From contig NZ_RFFN01000003.1 of the NCBI RefSeq assembly GCF_003696315.1, forward strand, positions 496,001 to 560,000: a DNA stretch of 64,000 nt. Direction: 5' to 3'. Made by a program: the position numbers and the translations under genes. Under the pieces are notes generated by a model, which saw only the letters and a program-made list of their open reading frames with translations, was not told the origin of the DNA and searched no databases. Within the stretch, counting starts at the first letter, position 1; the number at the start of each line of letters is the position of its first letter. The DNA is from Pseudomonas songnenensis. GTDB taxonomy: Bacteria; Pseudomonadota; Gammaproteobacteria; Pseudomonadales; Pseudomonadaceae. Shown here in pieces: positions 54,034 through 62,993 of the stretch.

Positions 54034-55101
54034 TCATTCCACCGTCTGCTCGCGGAACAGCTGCACCTGCAGCTCGCCATCGGCGGACATCTCGCGGACC
54101 ACGGCCATGATGTCCTTGCGCACCTGCTCGACGCGACTCAGGGGCACCGGGCCCTGGCGTCGGTTGATCGATTCCATCTGCTGCGCCTGGCGCTTGGGCA
54201 TGGCGGCCTGAATGGCCTTGACCAGCTCCGGCTCGGCGCCCTTCAGCGCAACCACCCACTCGTCCAGCGGGATGACTTCCAGCAGGGTCTGCAGCACGTC
54301 CTGGTTCTGCCGCGAAAGGATGAAGAAGTCATACATCTCATCCTCGATCTTGCCGACCAGCTCTTCGTTGTGCGCGCGCAGCAGCTCGAACATCTGATCG
54401 CGGTTGCCCTTGAAGCGGTTCATGATGTCCGCCGCCTGCTTCACGCCGCGCACCTGCGAGCCCTGGGTGCTGAGCACCTTGAGGCTGCGGTCGATCAGCT
54501 GCTCCAGCTCGGCGATCACATCGCTGTTGACCTCGGAGAGATTGGCGATGCGATACAGCAGCTCGTCCTGGCGCTCGGCCGGCATGCACTCGAGCACCTC
54601 GGTGGCCATGCCCGGCGGCAGGAAGGCGAGGAACACCGCCTGCATCTGCGCGTGCTCCTTGGCGATCAGCGCGGCGAACTGCTTGGGATCGAGCCACTCC
54701 ATCTTGGCCATCTTGGCGCGGATCTCCTCGCCATAGATGGAATCGAGCAGCGAGCGGGTGATGTCGCCACCCAGCGCCTTGCCGAGCATCCCGGCCAGGT
54801 AGGAACGCGACGCACCCTTGATGCTGCTCTGCTCCTTGTAGTCGTCGAAGAAGCGGCTGATCACATCGGAAACCATCGGCTGCTTGACGTTGGACAGTCG
54901 CGCCATCGCCTGGCTGATGCTGATGATTTCCTCGCGGGAGAAGTTGCGCAGGATACCGGCGGAAATCTCGTCGCCCATGCTCAGCATGAGGATTGCCGCC
55001 TGATCCAGCGAACTGACCGAGCGCAGCTGCACCGGCCGCGGTTTGATCTCGCGGGACGACGCCTGGCTGTCTTCAGCCGGCTGGGTTGAGGTCTCTTTCA
55101 T
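54034..55101 (-). CDS. fliG: Flagellar motor switch protein FliG
   Basis: FliG forms the rotor face that contacts MotA. The 355-residue product has an N-terminal FliF-binding domain, a middle domain where the usual EHPQ motif is EHAQ (near LIAKEHAQMQAVFLAFLP), and a torque domain with LQTLLEVIPLDEWVVALKGA. It has an extended N-terminus of about 30 residues. It overlaps the end of fliF by 29 nt. The changed EHPQ motif suggests an adapted FliM contact. Confidence 0.94.
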   Translation of the reverse strand: MKETSTQPAEDSQASSREIKPRPVQLRSVSSLDQAAILMLSMGDEISAGILRNFSREEIISISQAMARLSNVKQPMVSDVISRFFDDYKEQSSIKGASRSYLAGMLGKALGGDITRSLLDSIYGEEIRAKMAKMEWLDPKQFAALIAKEHAQMQAVFLAFLPPGMATEVLECMPAERQDELLYRIANLSEVNSDVIAELEQLIDRSLKVLSTQGSQVRGVKQAADIMNRFKGNRDQMFELLRAHNEELVGKIEDEMYDFFILSRQNQDVLQTLLEVIPLDEWVVALKGAEPELVKAIQAAMPKRQAQQMESINRRQGPVPLSRVEQVRKDIMAVVREMSADGELQVQLFREQTVE

Positions 55102-56749
55102 TGCGCCCTATCCAATGCTTGATGACTTCCGAGACCCGCTCGGGATCGTTCTTGGCGAGCATCTGCAAATGCTCGATCTGCAGCTCCAGCCCCGAACCCG
55201 GCGCCGGCAGGCGGATCTCCGAGAGCGGGTTGAGCTCGCCGAAAATATGCGGCCCGTTCGATTCGCGCGGGCTGGCCAGCGCCGGCCTGGCGTCGCCTTC
55301 CAGCGCGGCCGGCGCGCTCGGCTCGACCAGACTGCCTTCCAGCCCTTCGCCCTGCGGCAGCGCCTGGACGTTGCGCTGGGTGAGATTGCGTACCGCCGGG
55401 CGTACCACGATCAGCAGCAGCAACAGGGCGATCAGTCCGGCCACGCCGACCTTGGCCAGCGCATGGATCTGGCCGTTCTCCCACCAGGGCACGACCTGCT
55501 CGATCGGCTCGACGGCGGCGAACGGCAACACGCTGAGGCTCAGGAGATCGCCGCGCTCCTGCTTGAAGCCGACGGCATTGCGCACCATCGCCTCCATTTC
55601 GGCACGGGCCTCGTCTGTCCAGCCACCCTCCGGTGCCGCCGCAGAGTTGAGGACCACCGCCACGCTTTGCTGACGCAGAGCGAAGCCGGCGTGTTTGACG
55701 TGCACGACGCTCTGGTCGTAATCCATCTGCCGGGTCGATTCTTCGCGCAGCGACGTCGCGCCCTTGTTCTCGGTGGCCAGCTGCTGCGCTTCTTCGCCCT
55801 CAGGCGCCGGCGGCAGCGGCCTGTTGCTCAGCGAGCCGGGCACGCCCAGCGCCAGACGGTCCAGCGCGCTTTCGTTGCGCAGGACTTCGTTGCGCAGGCG
55901 CGGCGTGTCGCCGTAGGACTGGAAGGTCTCTTCCTTCTGGCTGAAGTCGATATCCGCCGCCACGCTGATGCGGAAGTTGCCCAGGCCCAGCACCGGCGCC
56001 AGCACCTGCTCGATGTTGCCCGCCGCCTTCTGCTGGTAGTCCTCCACGGCCTGCCAGTTCTGCGCCGGCCCGCCGCCGACGTTGAGCCCGCGCGAGAGCA
56101 GCGCGCCGTACTGGTCGACCACACCGACATCTTCCGGCTTCAGATTGGGCACGCTGTTGGCGACCAGATTGACGATGGCGCCGACCTGGTCACTGCTGAG
56201 CGTGTAGCCGGGCTCCAGCTGCAGCATCACCGACGCCTTGCTCGGCGCGCGCTTGCTGACCACGAAGGAGCTGTTCTCCTCCTGTGCCAGGTGCACCCGT
56301 GCCTGCTGTACGCCCTTGAGCGCCATCACCGTGCGCGCCAGCTCACCTTCCAGGCTGCGCTTGAGGCGCACGTCCTGGACGAACTGGCTGGTGCCCAGCG
56401 GCTCTTCCTTGTCGAACAGCTCGTAACCGGCAGGCTGCGCCACCTTCACGCCCCTGGCGTTGAGCAGCAGCCGCGCCTGGGCCAGCTGATCCTCACGCAC
56501 CAGGATCTGCCCGCTCTGCGGATGGATGCGGTACTGCAGCGCCTCGCCATCGAGCACCTGCATCACCTCGGCGGCAGGAAACGACTCGCCGGCGCCATGC
56601 AGCGGCCGGAACGAGCCATTGTCGCGCCACAGGTAGAACGCCACAGCCACCGCCAGCGCGGCGGCGATCACCGCCATGCCGGCCAGCGTCACACGCGGAT
56701 CGAGTTGCAGCCCGCCTTCGGGCAACCGGGATTTGAGTTTCTGCAGCAC
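55073..56749 (-). CDS. fliF: Flagellar MS-ring protein FliF
   Basis: FliF builds the membrane MS-ring. The 558-residue product has TM1 at about 22-42 (VTLAGMAVIAAALAVAVAFY), a periplasmic ring-building domain with the YscJ/FliF motif (VREDQLAQARLLLNARGVKV) and ARTVMALKGVQQARVHLAQ, TM2 at about 453-473 (ALAKVGVAGLIALLLLLIVV), and a C-terminal FliG-binding tail. It follows fliE by 20 nt. Confidence 0.96.
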   Translation of the reverse strand: MLQKLKSRLPEGGLQLDPRVTLAGMAVIAAALAVAVAFYLWRDNGSFRPLHGAGESFPAAEVMQVLDGEALQYRIHPQSGQILVREDQLAQARLLLNARGVKVAQPAGYELFDKEEPLGTSQFVQDVRLKRSLEGELARTVMALKGVQQARVHLAQEENSSFVVSKRAPSKASVMLQLEPGYTLSSDQVGAIVNLVANSVPNLKPEDVGVVDQYGALLSRGLNVGGGPAQNWQAVEDYQQKAAGNIEQVLAPVLGLGNFRISVAADIDFSQKEETFQSYGDTPRLRNEVLRNESALDRLALGVPGSLSNRPLPPAPEGEEAQQLATENKGATSLREESTRQMDYDQSVVHVKHAGFALRQQSVAVVLNSAAAPEGGWTDEARAEMEAMVRNAVGFKQERGDLLSLSVLPFAAVEPIEQVVPWWENGQIHALAKVGVAGLIALLLLLIVVRPAVRNLTQRNVQALPQGEGLEGSLVEPSAPAALEGDARPALASPRESNGPHIFGELNPLSEIRLPAPGSGLELQIEHLQMLAKNDPERVSEVIKHWIGRNERDLNPAG

Positions 56750-56769
56750 GTCTTAGCTCTCTGGGCCGA

Positions 56770-57090
56770 TCAAAGCGGCATTCGCATGACGTCGTCGAAC
56801 GCCGTGGTCAGTTTGTTGCGCACCTGCAGCAGGGCGGAGAACGACACGCTGGCCTTCTGGCTGTCGATCATCGCGCCAACCAGATCGTCGCTCTTGCCAC
56901 TGTCCACCGCGGCCATCGCCGCGCTGGCCTTGTGCTGCTCGGCATCCACCGAACGCAGCGCCGCCTCGAACGAGCCGCTGATGGCGTTGGCCGCCATGCT
57001 CGACGGCCGGATCGGCTGCCCTTCGGCGGCCCCGGCCAGCTGTTGCATGCGGCCCAGCAGATCCTGCTGCACCTGAGTGATGGAACTCAT
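56770..57090 (-). CDS. fliE: Flagellar hook-basal body adaptor FliE
   Basis: FliE links the MS-ring to the rod. The 106-residue product starts MSSITQVQQDLLGRMQQLAG and contains SFEAALRSVDAEQHKASAAM. Its C-terminus SVSFSALLQVRNKLTTAFDD is the most conserved part. I use the ATG at 57090 (GGGAG upstream); the longer frame overlaps lafK. It lies 20 nt after lafK. Confidence 0.93.
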   Translation of the reverse strand: MSSITQVQQDLLGRMQQLAGAAEGQPIRPSSMAANAISGSFEAALRSVDAEQHKASAAMAAVDSGKSDDLVGAMIDSQKASVSFSALLQVRNKLTTAFDDVMRMPL

Positions 57091-57110
57091 GGTTGCTCTC
57101 CCCCGATCAT

Positions 57111-58490
<1,380 letters not shown>

Positions 58491-58925
58491 TGCCTGACTG
58501 ATACTCTTCAATGTGACCACCTTGCCCTTCCGGTATTGGCCGCGCTGCAAATGAGCGCGACACCAGAAACAAGCGAAAGAAAAAAGATTTAATTTTCCGG
58601 AACTGAGTGCCGCCTTCTGCATGGCAACTTCGCTGTCGAAGCGATTTACCCAACGACACTTCCCGAACAAGTGCGCGCACGCTATCAGGACGCCGGATCA
58701 ACTCCCCAATCAGTTCTGCTTAATTGAAATCAACCGATGCCTGATCAGCTCAAAAAAGCTCATTTGATATCTCTTGATTTAACCCCCTCACGCGCCCAGG
58801 CCTAGGATGGCGGCACGCTAGAGCCGTGCCCGGAAGAACACCCGCGCCAGCCAGCCAATCATCTGCACGCACGGCCAACGGCAGCGCCACCGTGTTAACC
58901 GACCCCAGGAAATACAGTTCACAAC
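58491..58925. other. Divergent control region between lafK and fliM
   Basis: These 435 bp hold no gene that I can support. The region is relatively AT-rich (58690-58790) and must carry promoters for the lafK and fliM operons. I see a 6-bp inverted repeat GGCACG/CGTGCC (58812-58817 and 58825-58830) but no good sigma54 or sigma28 site, which fits early genes read by the main sigma factor. Confidence 0.5.
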
Positions 58926-59765
58926 ATGACTGGCAATTCAAAAGTCCACCATGGCGTGCCCGCCCAAAGCCTGACTGTATTGAAACCGCAGAAGCTGGGA
59001 CGGCATCACCACAAGATTCCGCAGTACATAAAGGAAAGCACCAACAAGAACCCGCGCCTGATCGGCGATTATTTCCTGCGCAACTACCGGATCAATCTCG
59101 AACTGAACAAGATTGATGTTCAGGAAGAGCGCAGCGAAGAACCGGACTGCATCTACCGATCGGCCATGGGAAAAGTTGGATTTTCGATTGATCGGGCACT
59201 ACTGACCGAAGCGCTGGAGTGCTATTACGGCGGCACTGTAGTGGCCAGCCAGGACACGCCCCCGATCAGTACGTCGGAACAGCGGATGCGCAATCGTCTG
59301 GGCATGGACATCACCGATATATTCGCCCGCTCGATAATGTCCGGCGAGACATTCGGCAAACTCGACAGTTATCGCAACGACTACGAGGAAACCAGCTGGG
59401 AATACGTGGCCGAGTACGAATACATCAGCCATATCACCGGTAGCCGCTCTTCGATCTACCTCTATCTGGACACCGAGCTGGTCGACGAACTGACCAGCCG
59501 TCTCGCCGGCCCGGCCCCGGCACGCTTGCCCGGCAACCCCATCGATCACATCAAGCATCTGCCGGTACGCCTCGATTGCGTGGTCGCGTCGGCGCAGATG
59601 CCGCTGGCGCAGGTACTCGCGCTCCAGCTCGACGACATCCTCATGCTGCGCCCGCTGGACCGTTACGAAGTGCGCATCAACCAGCAGAAGCTCTATCGCG
59701 GCACCATCTTCGAAGAGGACGGGGCCCTGTTCCTTACTTCACTTGAAAGCGTGAACCCCCAATGA
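58926..59765 (+). CDS. fliM: Flagellar motor switch protein FliM, divergent N-terminus
   Basis: FliM forms the C-ring with FliN and FliG. The 279-residue product is shorter than usual (about 320) and lacks the N-terminal LSQxEIDALL-type CheY-binding motif. It starts instead MTGNSKVHHGVPAQSLTVLK. The middle domain is recognisable by VGFSIDRALLTEALECYYGG. The C-terminal SpoA domain (about 200-275) has LPVRLDCVVASAQMPLAQVL and LDDILMLRPLDRYEVRINQQ. The weak ribosome site is odd for a first gene. It overlaps fliN (ATGA). Confidence 0.9.
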   Translation: MTGNSKVHHGVPAQSLTVLKPQKLGRHHHKIPQYIKESTNKNPRLIGDYFLRNYRINLELNKIDVQEERSEEPDCIYRSAMGKVGFSIDRALLTEALECYYGGTVVASQDTPPISTSEQRMRNRLGMDITDIFARSIMSGETFGKLDSYRNDYEETSWEYVAEYEYISHITGSRSSIYLYLDTELVDELTSRLAGPAPARLPGNPIDHIKHLPVRLDCVVASAQMPLAQVLALQLDDILMLRPLDRYEVRINQQKLYRGTIFEEDGALFLTSLESVNPQ

Positions 59766-60133
59766 ACGGCCATCTTTCCGACAACGAATTCGAAAACCTC
59801 ATCAACGAAGGTGACCTGAGCCTGGATGCGGTTGACACCCCCGTGCTCGAGGCCCCGGCCGCCGCGCCTGCATCGCGCCAGGACCTGAGCTTCTTCGGCA
59901 AGATTCCGGTGAATGTCACCCTGGAAGTCGCTTCCGCGGAAATCTCCCTCAAGGAGCTGATGGAGTGCGACACCAGCAGCGTGATCGTGCTCGACAAACT
60001 GGCCGGCGAGCCGCTCGACGTGAAGGTTAACGGCACCCTGTTCGCCAAGGCCGAAGTGGTGGTGATGAACGGCAACTACGGCCTGCGCATCGTCGAACTG
60101 TCCGGCACCAGCCTGGACGCCTTCGCCCCATGA
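59762..60133 (+). CDS. fliN: Flagellar motor switch protein FliN
   Basis: FliN is a C-ring component and export docking site for FliH. In the 123-residue product an acidic N-terminus leads into a SpoA domain with FFGKIPVNVTLEVASAEISL and LDKLAGEPLDVKVNGTLFAK. The end is ELSGTSLDAFAP. It overlaps both fliM and fliP by 4 nt. Confidence 0.95.
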   Translation: MNGHLSDNEFENLINEGDLSLDAVDTPVLEAPAAAPASRQDLSFFGKIPVNVTLEVASAEISLKELMECDTSSVIVLDKLAGEPLDVKVNGTLFAKAEVVVMNGNYGLRIVELSGTSLDAFAP

Positions 60134-60885
60134 ACCTGCGTCGCGGCCTGAGCCTGCTCGGCCTGCTGCTGATCGGGCTGATGCCCCTGGCAGCTCAGGC
60201 TGCCGGCGGCGAGATCACCCTGTTCAACCTGAACGATACCGAGAACGGCCAGGAATTCTCGGTGAAGCTGCAGATCCTGATCATCATGACCCTGCTCGGC
60301 TTCCTGCCGGCGATGCTGATGATGATGACCTGCTTCACCCGCTTCATCATCGTGCTGGCCATCCTGCGCCAGGCCATCGGCCTGCAGCAGAGTCCGCCGA
60401 ATCAGGTGCTGATCGGCATCGCGCTGATCGTCACCCTGCTGGTGATGCGCCCGGTCTGGCAGGAAATTCACGGCCAGGCCTACGAGCCGTTCCAGAACGA
60501 CGAGATCACCCTCGAACAGGCGCTGGACTCGGCCAAGGGCAGCCTGGCCGGTTTCATGCTGGCGCAGACCAACAAGAACTCCCTGGAAACCATGGTGGCC
60601 CTGGCTGGCGAGGAACTGCCGGAAAACCTCGACGACCTGGATTTCTCGCTGCTGCTGCCGGCGTTCGTGCTGAGCGAGCTGAAGACCGCGTTCCAGCTGG
60701 GCTTCATGATCTTCGTGCCGTTCCTGGTGATCGACCTGGTGGTGGCCAGCGTGCTGATGGCGATGGGCATGATGATGCTCTCGCCGATGATGATTTCGCT
60801 GCCGTTCAAGCTGATGGTGTTCGTGCTGGTTGATGGCTGGGCGCTGTTGATGGGTACGTTGACCACCAGTATTCAGCCGTTTTAG
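60130..60885 (+). CDS. fliP: Flagellar export gate protein FliP
   Basis: FliP forms the export gate with FliQ and FliR. The 251-residue product has a cleavable-type signal (about 5-24), then the conserved MLMMMTCFTRFIIVLAILRQ near residue 60 with downstream QSPPNQVLIG. The C-terminal motif is SVLMAMGMMMLSPMMISLPF. The normal fliP-fliQ junction is broken here: fliQ starts only 1,034 bp later, after a repeat element. Confidence 0.96.
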   Translation: MNLRRGLSLLGLLLIGLMPLAAQAAGGEITLFNLNDTENGQEFSVKLQILIIMTLLGFLPAMLMMMTCFTRFIIVLAILRQAIGLQQSPPNQVLIGIALIVTLLVMRPVWQEIHGQAYEPFQNDEITLEQALDSAKGSLAGFMLAQTNKNSLETMVALAGEELPENLDDLDFSLLLPAFVLSELKTAFQLGFMIFVPFLVIDLVVASVLMAMGMMMLSPMMISLPFKLMVFVLVDGWALLMGTLTTSIQPF

Positions 60886-61006
60886 GTGATGGGGATGAAG
60901 GCATTGGCCGTGCGGTGGGGCTTGGAGAATGGGGAGGCAGGGCTCGTTTGTGAGAGCGACCTTGGCTGCGATGCCCTACCTTTGTCGGCCCAAACACCGG
61001 CATTCG

Positions 61007-61742
61007 GCGCCACGCTTTCCTCGGCTGGGACTACAGGTTGCGCCTCGCACGGCGCGTCACTTTTTCTTGTCTGGCCAAGAAAAAGTAACCAAAAAGAAGG
61101 CCACCCCTACATCCGGGTTTTGCTGCGCAAAACTTCCCTCGCTTCGGCGCGGCTCCGGGGGTCGTCGCGAAGGGCCATCCCTGGCCCATCGCTCCTCGCT
61201 CGGCATCCATGCCTCGCGACCCCCTACGCCACGCCTACGCTCAGCCTCCTGAAGGGGGCTCGGGACCGAGTCGTCTGGGAGTTTTTGAACAGCGACGGCA
61301 GCAAAGCGCTTCAACCTTTGGCAGGCTTCGTAGGGTGGAAAACTGCGAAGCATTTTCCACCGCAATCGACGCAGCGATTGGTCTCGAACGTTGCGCGCAA
61401 AAACCGGTGGGTAAGCTTCGCGTTACCCACCCTACGATCCCTTGAAGGCCGCACATCTATCTCGCTGCACGGCCTTTCAGGCGCGACCGAGTCGCCCCTT
61501 TCAGGAGGCCGAGCGCAGGTGGCGTGGAAGGGGTTGAGCGGCATGGATGCCGCGAGAGCCGCGATGGGCCAGGGATGGCCCTTCGCGGCGGGCCCCTGGA
61601 GCGTCACCGGAGCGAGGGAACCCCGGCGCAGCCGGGGCCGGATGGAGGGGCAAGCGTTTTTGCTTACTTTTTTCGCGTTTGAAAAAAGTGAGTCGCCGTG
61701 CAAGGCGAAACCTGTAGATGGCGCCGAGGAAAGCGCGGCGTC
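61007..61742. repeat. Long imperfect inverted-repeat element inserted between fliP and fliQ
   Basis: The 1,034 bp between fliP and fliQ (60886-61919) contain two long imperfect inverted arms, about 61007-61272 and 61483-61742. Within the arms is an exact 27-bp inverted match, 61166-61192 against 61561-61587. Both arms also share CGCTTTCCTCGGC, CGTCACTTTTT-like A/T-rich blocks and CAGCCTCCTGAA-like blocks. Similar non-coding repeats with AAAAAGTAACCAAAAAG blocks are widespread in Pseudomonas genomes and often mis-annotated as proteins. An open frame spans the region on the plus strand, but its translation follows the repeat and lacks protein features. Confidence 0.82.
61330..61435. repeat. Nested inverted repeat (GTAGGGTGG ... 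CCACCCTAC) at the centre of the element
   Basis: This 106-bp core is bounded by perfect 9-bp ends, GTAGGGTGG and CCACCCTAC. Each side can fold into its own hairpin, GTGGAAAA with TTTTCCAC on the left and GTGGGTAA with TTACCCAC on the right. A further CCCACCCTAC copy lies near 61790. This is a common dispersed element type in pseudomonads. Confidence 0.8.
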
Positions 61743-61919
61743 AGACGCACGTCTACGTGCCACATCGGGTAGAGAACGCTCCGCGGTTTCCCACCCTACA
61801 ACGCTTGGTCAGGCAAGGACGCGCAAAGCGCATCTCAACTCGATGCAGAGCGCTAAGTCCCCATATCTGCGGCCGAGCCTAACCGGCGCTTACAAAACAC
61901 CCCGCGTGATGGTGCCCCC

Positions 61920-62192
61920 ATGCTAACCCCCGACACCGCCGTCCATATCGTCTCCAACGCCATCCACGTGATCGTCCTGGTGGTCTGCGTGCTGATCGTC
62001 CCGAGCCTGCTCGGCGGCCTCCTGATCAGCATTTTCCAGGCCGCCACCCAGATCAACGAACAGATGCTGAGCTTCCTCCCGCGCTTGCTGATCACCCTCG
62101 GCATGCTGGTGTTCGCCGGGCACTGGATCCTGCGCACGCTGAGCGATCTGTTCATCGAAACCTTCCAGCAGGCGGGTCGCCTGGTCGGCTGA
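61920..62192 (+). CDS. fliQ: Flagellar export gate protein FliQ
   Basis: FliQ is a small export gate component. The 90-residue product has two membrane helices (about 15-38, AIHVIVLVVCVLIVPSLLGG, and 52-74). The family signature is FQAATQINEQMLSFLPRLL. The start follows the repeat element with no clear ribosome site (GGTGCCCCC before ATG), so its translation is puzzling. fliR begins 3 nt after the stop. Confidence 0.94.
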   Translation: MLTPDTAVHIVSNAIHVIVLVVCVLIVPSLLGGLLISIFQAATQINEQMLSFLPRLLITLGMLVFAGHWILRTLSDLFIETFQQAGRLVG

Positions 62193-62195
62193 ATC

Positions 62196-62993
62196 ATGCC
62201 CTACGATCCCCTCATGCACGCCGGCCACTACCTGCAATCGCTGCTCGCCTACTGGTGGCCGTTCTGCCGGATCATGGCCGTGTTCAGTCTGGCGCCGATG
62301 TTCAGTCACAAGGCGATCAGCGTGCGTGTGCGCATCCTCCTGGCGCTGGCGCTGACCCTGGTGCTGGGCGCGGCCTTGCCGACACCGCCGACACTCGATC
62401 CGCTGTCGCTGGCAGGCATGCTGGCCACCATCGAGCAGATCGCCATGGGCCTGCTGCTGGGCCTGGCGCTGCTGCTGGTGTTCACCGTGTTCACCCTGAT
62501 CGGTGACGTGGTCTCGACCCAGCTCGGGCTGTCCATGGCGGTATTCAACGACCCCATGAACGGTGTGTCCTCGGCCTCGATCATCTACCAGCTGTATTTC
62601 ATCCTGCTGGCACTGCTGTTCTTCGCCATCGACGGGCATCTGGTCACGGTGAGCATCATCTACCAGAGCTTCGTCTACTGGCCGATCGGCAGCGGGCTGT
62701 TCTACGACGGTCTGCAGACCATCGCCTGGTCCATGGCCTGGGTGATTTCGGCGGCGTTGCTGATCGCCCTGCCGATTGTCTTCTGCATGACCCTGGTGCA
62801 GTTCTGCTTCGGCCTGCTCAACCGCATCTCGCCGGCGATGAACCTGTTCTCGCTGGGCTTTCCCATGGCGATCCTCGCCGGGCTGTCGCTGATCTACCTG
62901 ACCCTGCCGAACCTGGCCGAGGCCTACCTGCACCTGACCCGCGACCTCTTGGACAAGATCGGCGTTCTGCTCAGGAGCGGCGGCCATGTCTGA
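62196..62993 (+). CDS. fliR: Flagellar export gate protein FliR
   Basis: FliR is a polytopic export gate protein with six predicted helices across 265 residues. Recognisable segments are FCRIMAVFSLAPMFSHKAIS near the N-terminus, GLLLGLALLLVFTVFTLIGD, and LGLSMAVFNDPMNGVSSASI. It overlaps flhB by 8 nt. Confidence 0.96.
   Translation: MPYDPLMHAGHYLQSLLAYWWPFCRIMAVFSLAPMFSHKAISVRVRILLALALTLVLGAALPTPPTLDPLSLAGMLATIEQIAMGLLLGLALLLVFTVFTLIGDVVSTQLGLSMAVFNDPMNGVSSASIIYQLYFILLALLFFAIDGHLVTVSIIYQSFVYWPIGSGLFYDGLQTIAWSMAWVISAALLIALPIVFCMTLVQFCFGLLNRISPAMNLFSLGFPMAILAGLSLIYLTLPNLAEAYLHLTRDLLDKIGVLLRSGGHV

Noticed and set aside
55043-57076. Plus-strand frame of 677 codons opposite fliF/fliE
   Set aside because: Antisense shadow of FliF, with arginine/histidine-rich random-like translation and no start signals.
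58801-58835. Possible sigma54 promoter for fliM (GG ... GC spaced by 10)
   Set aside because: The flanking bases do not match TGGCAC/TTGC; the spacing alone occurs by chance in GC-rich DNA.
60886-61926. Open frame of 346 codons on the plus strand between fliP and fliQ
   Set aside because: It follows the inverted-repeat element exactly, has no ribosome site, and its translation is low-quality (repeats, no domain). Such frames are typical false genes in this repeat type.
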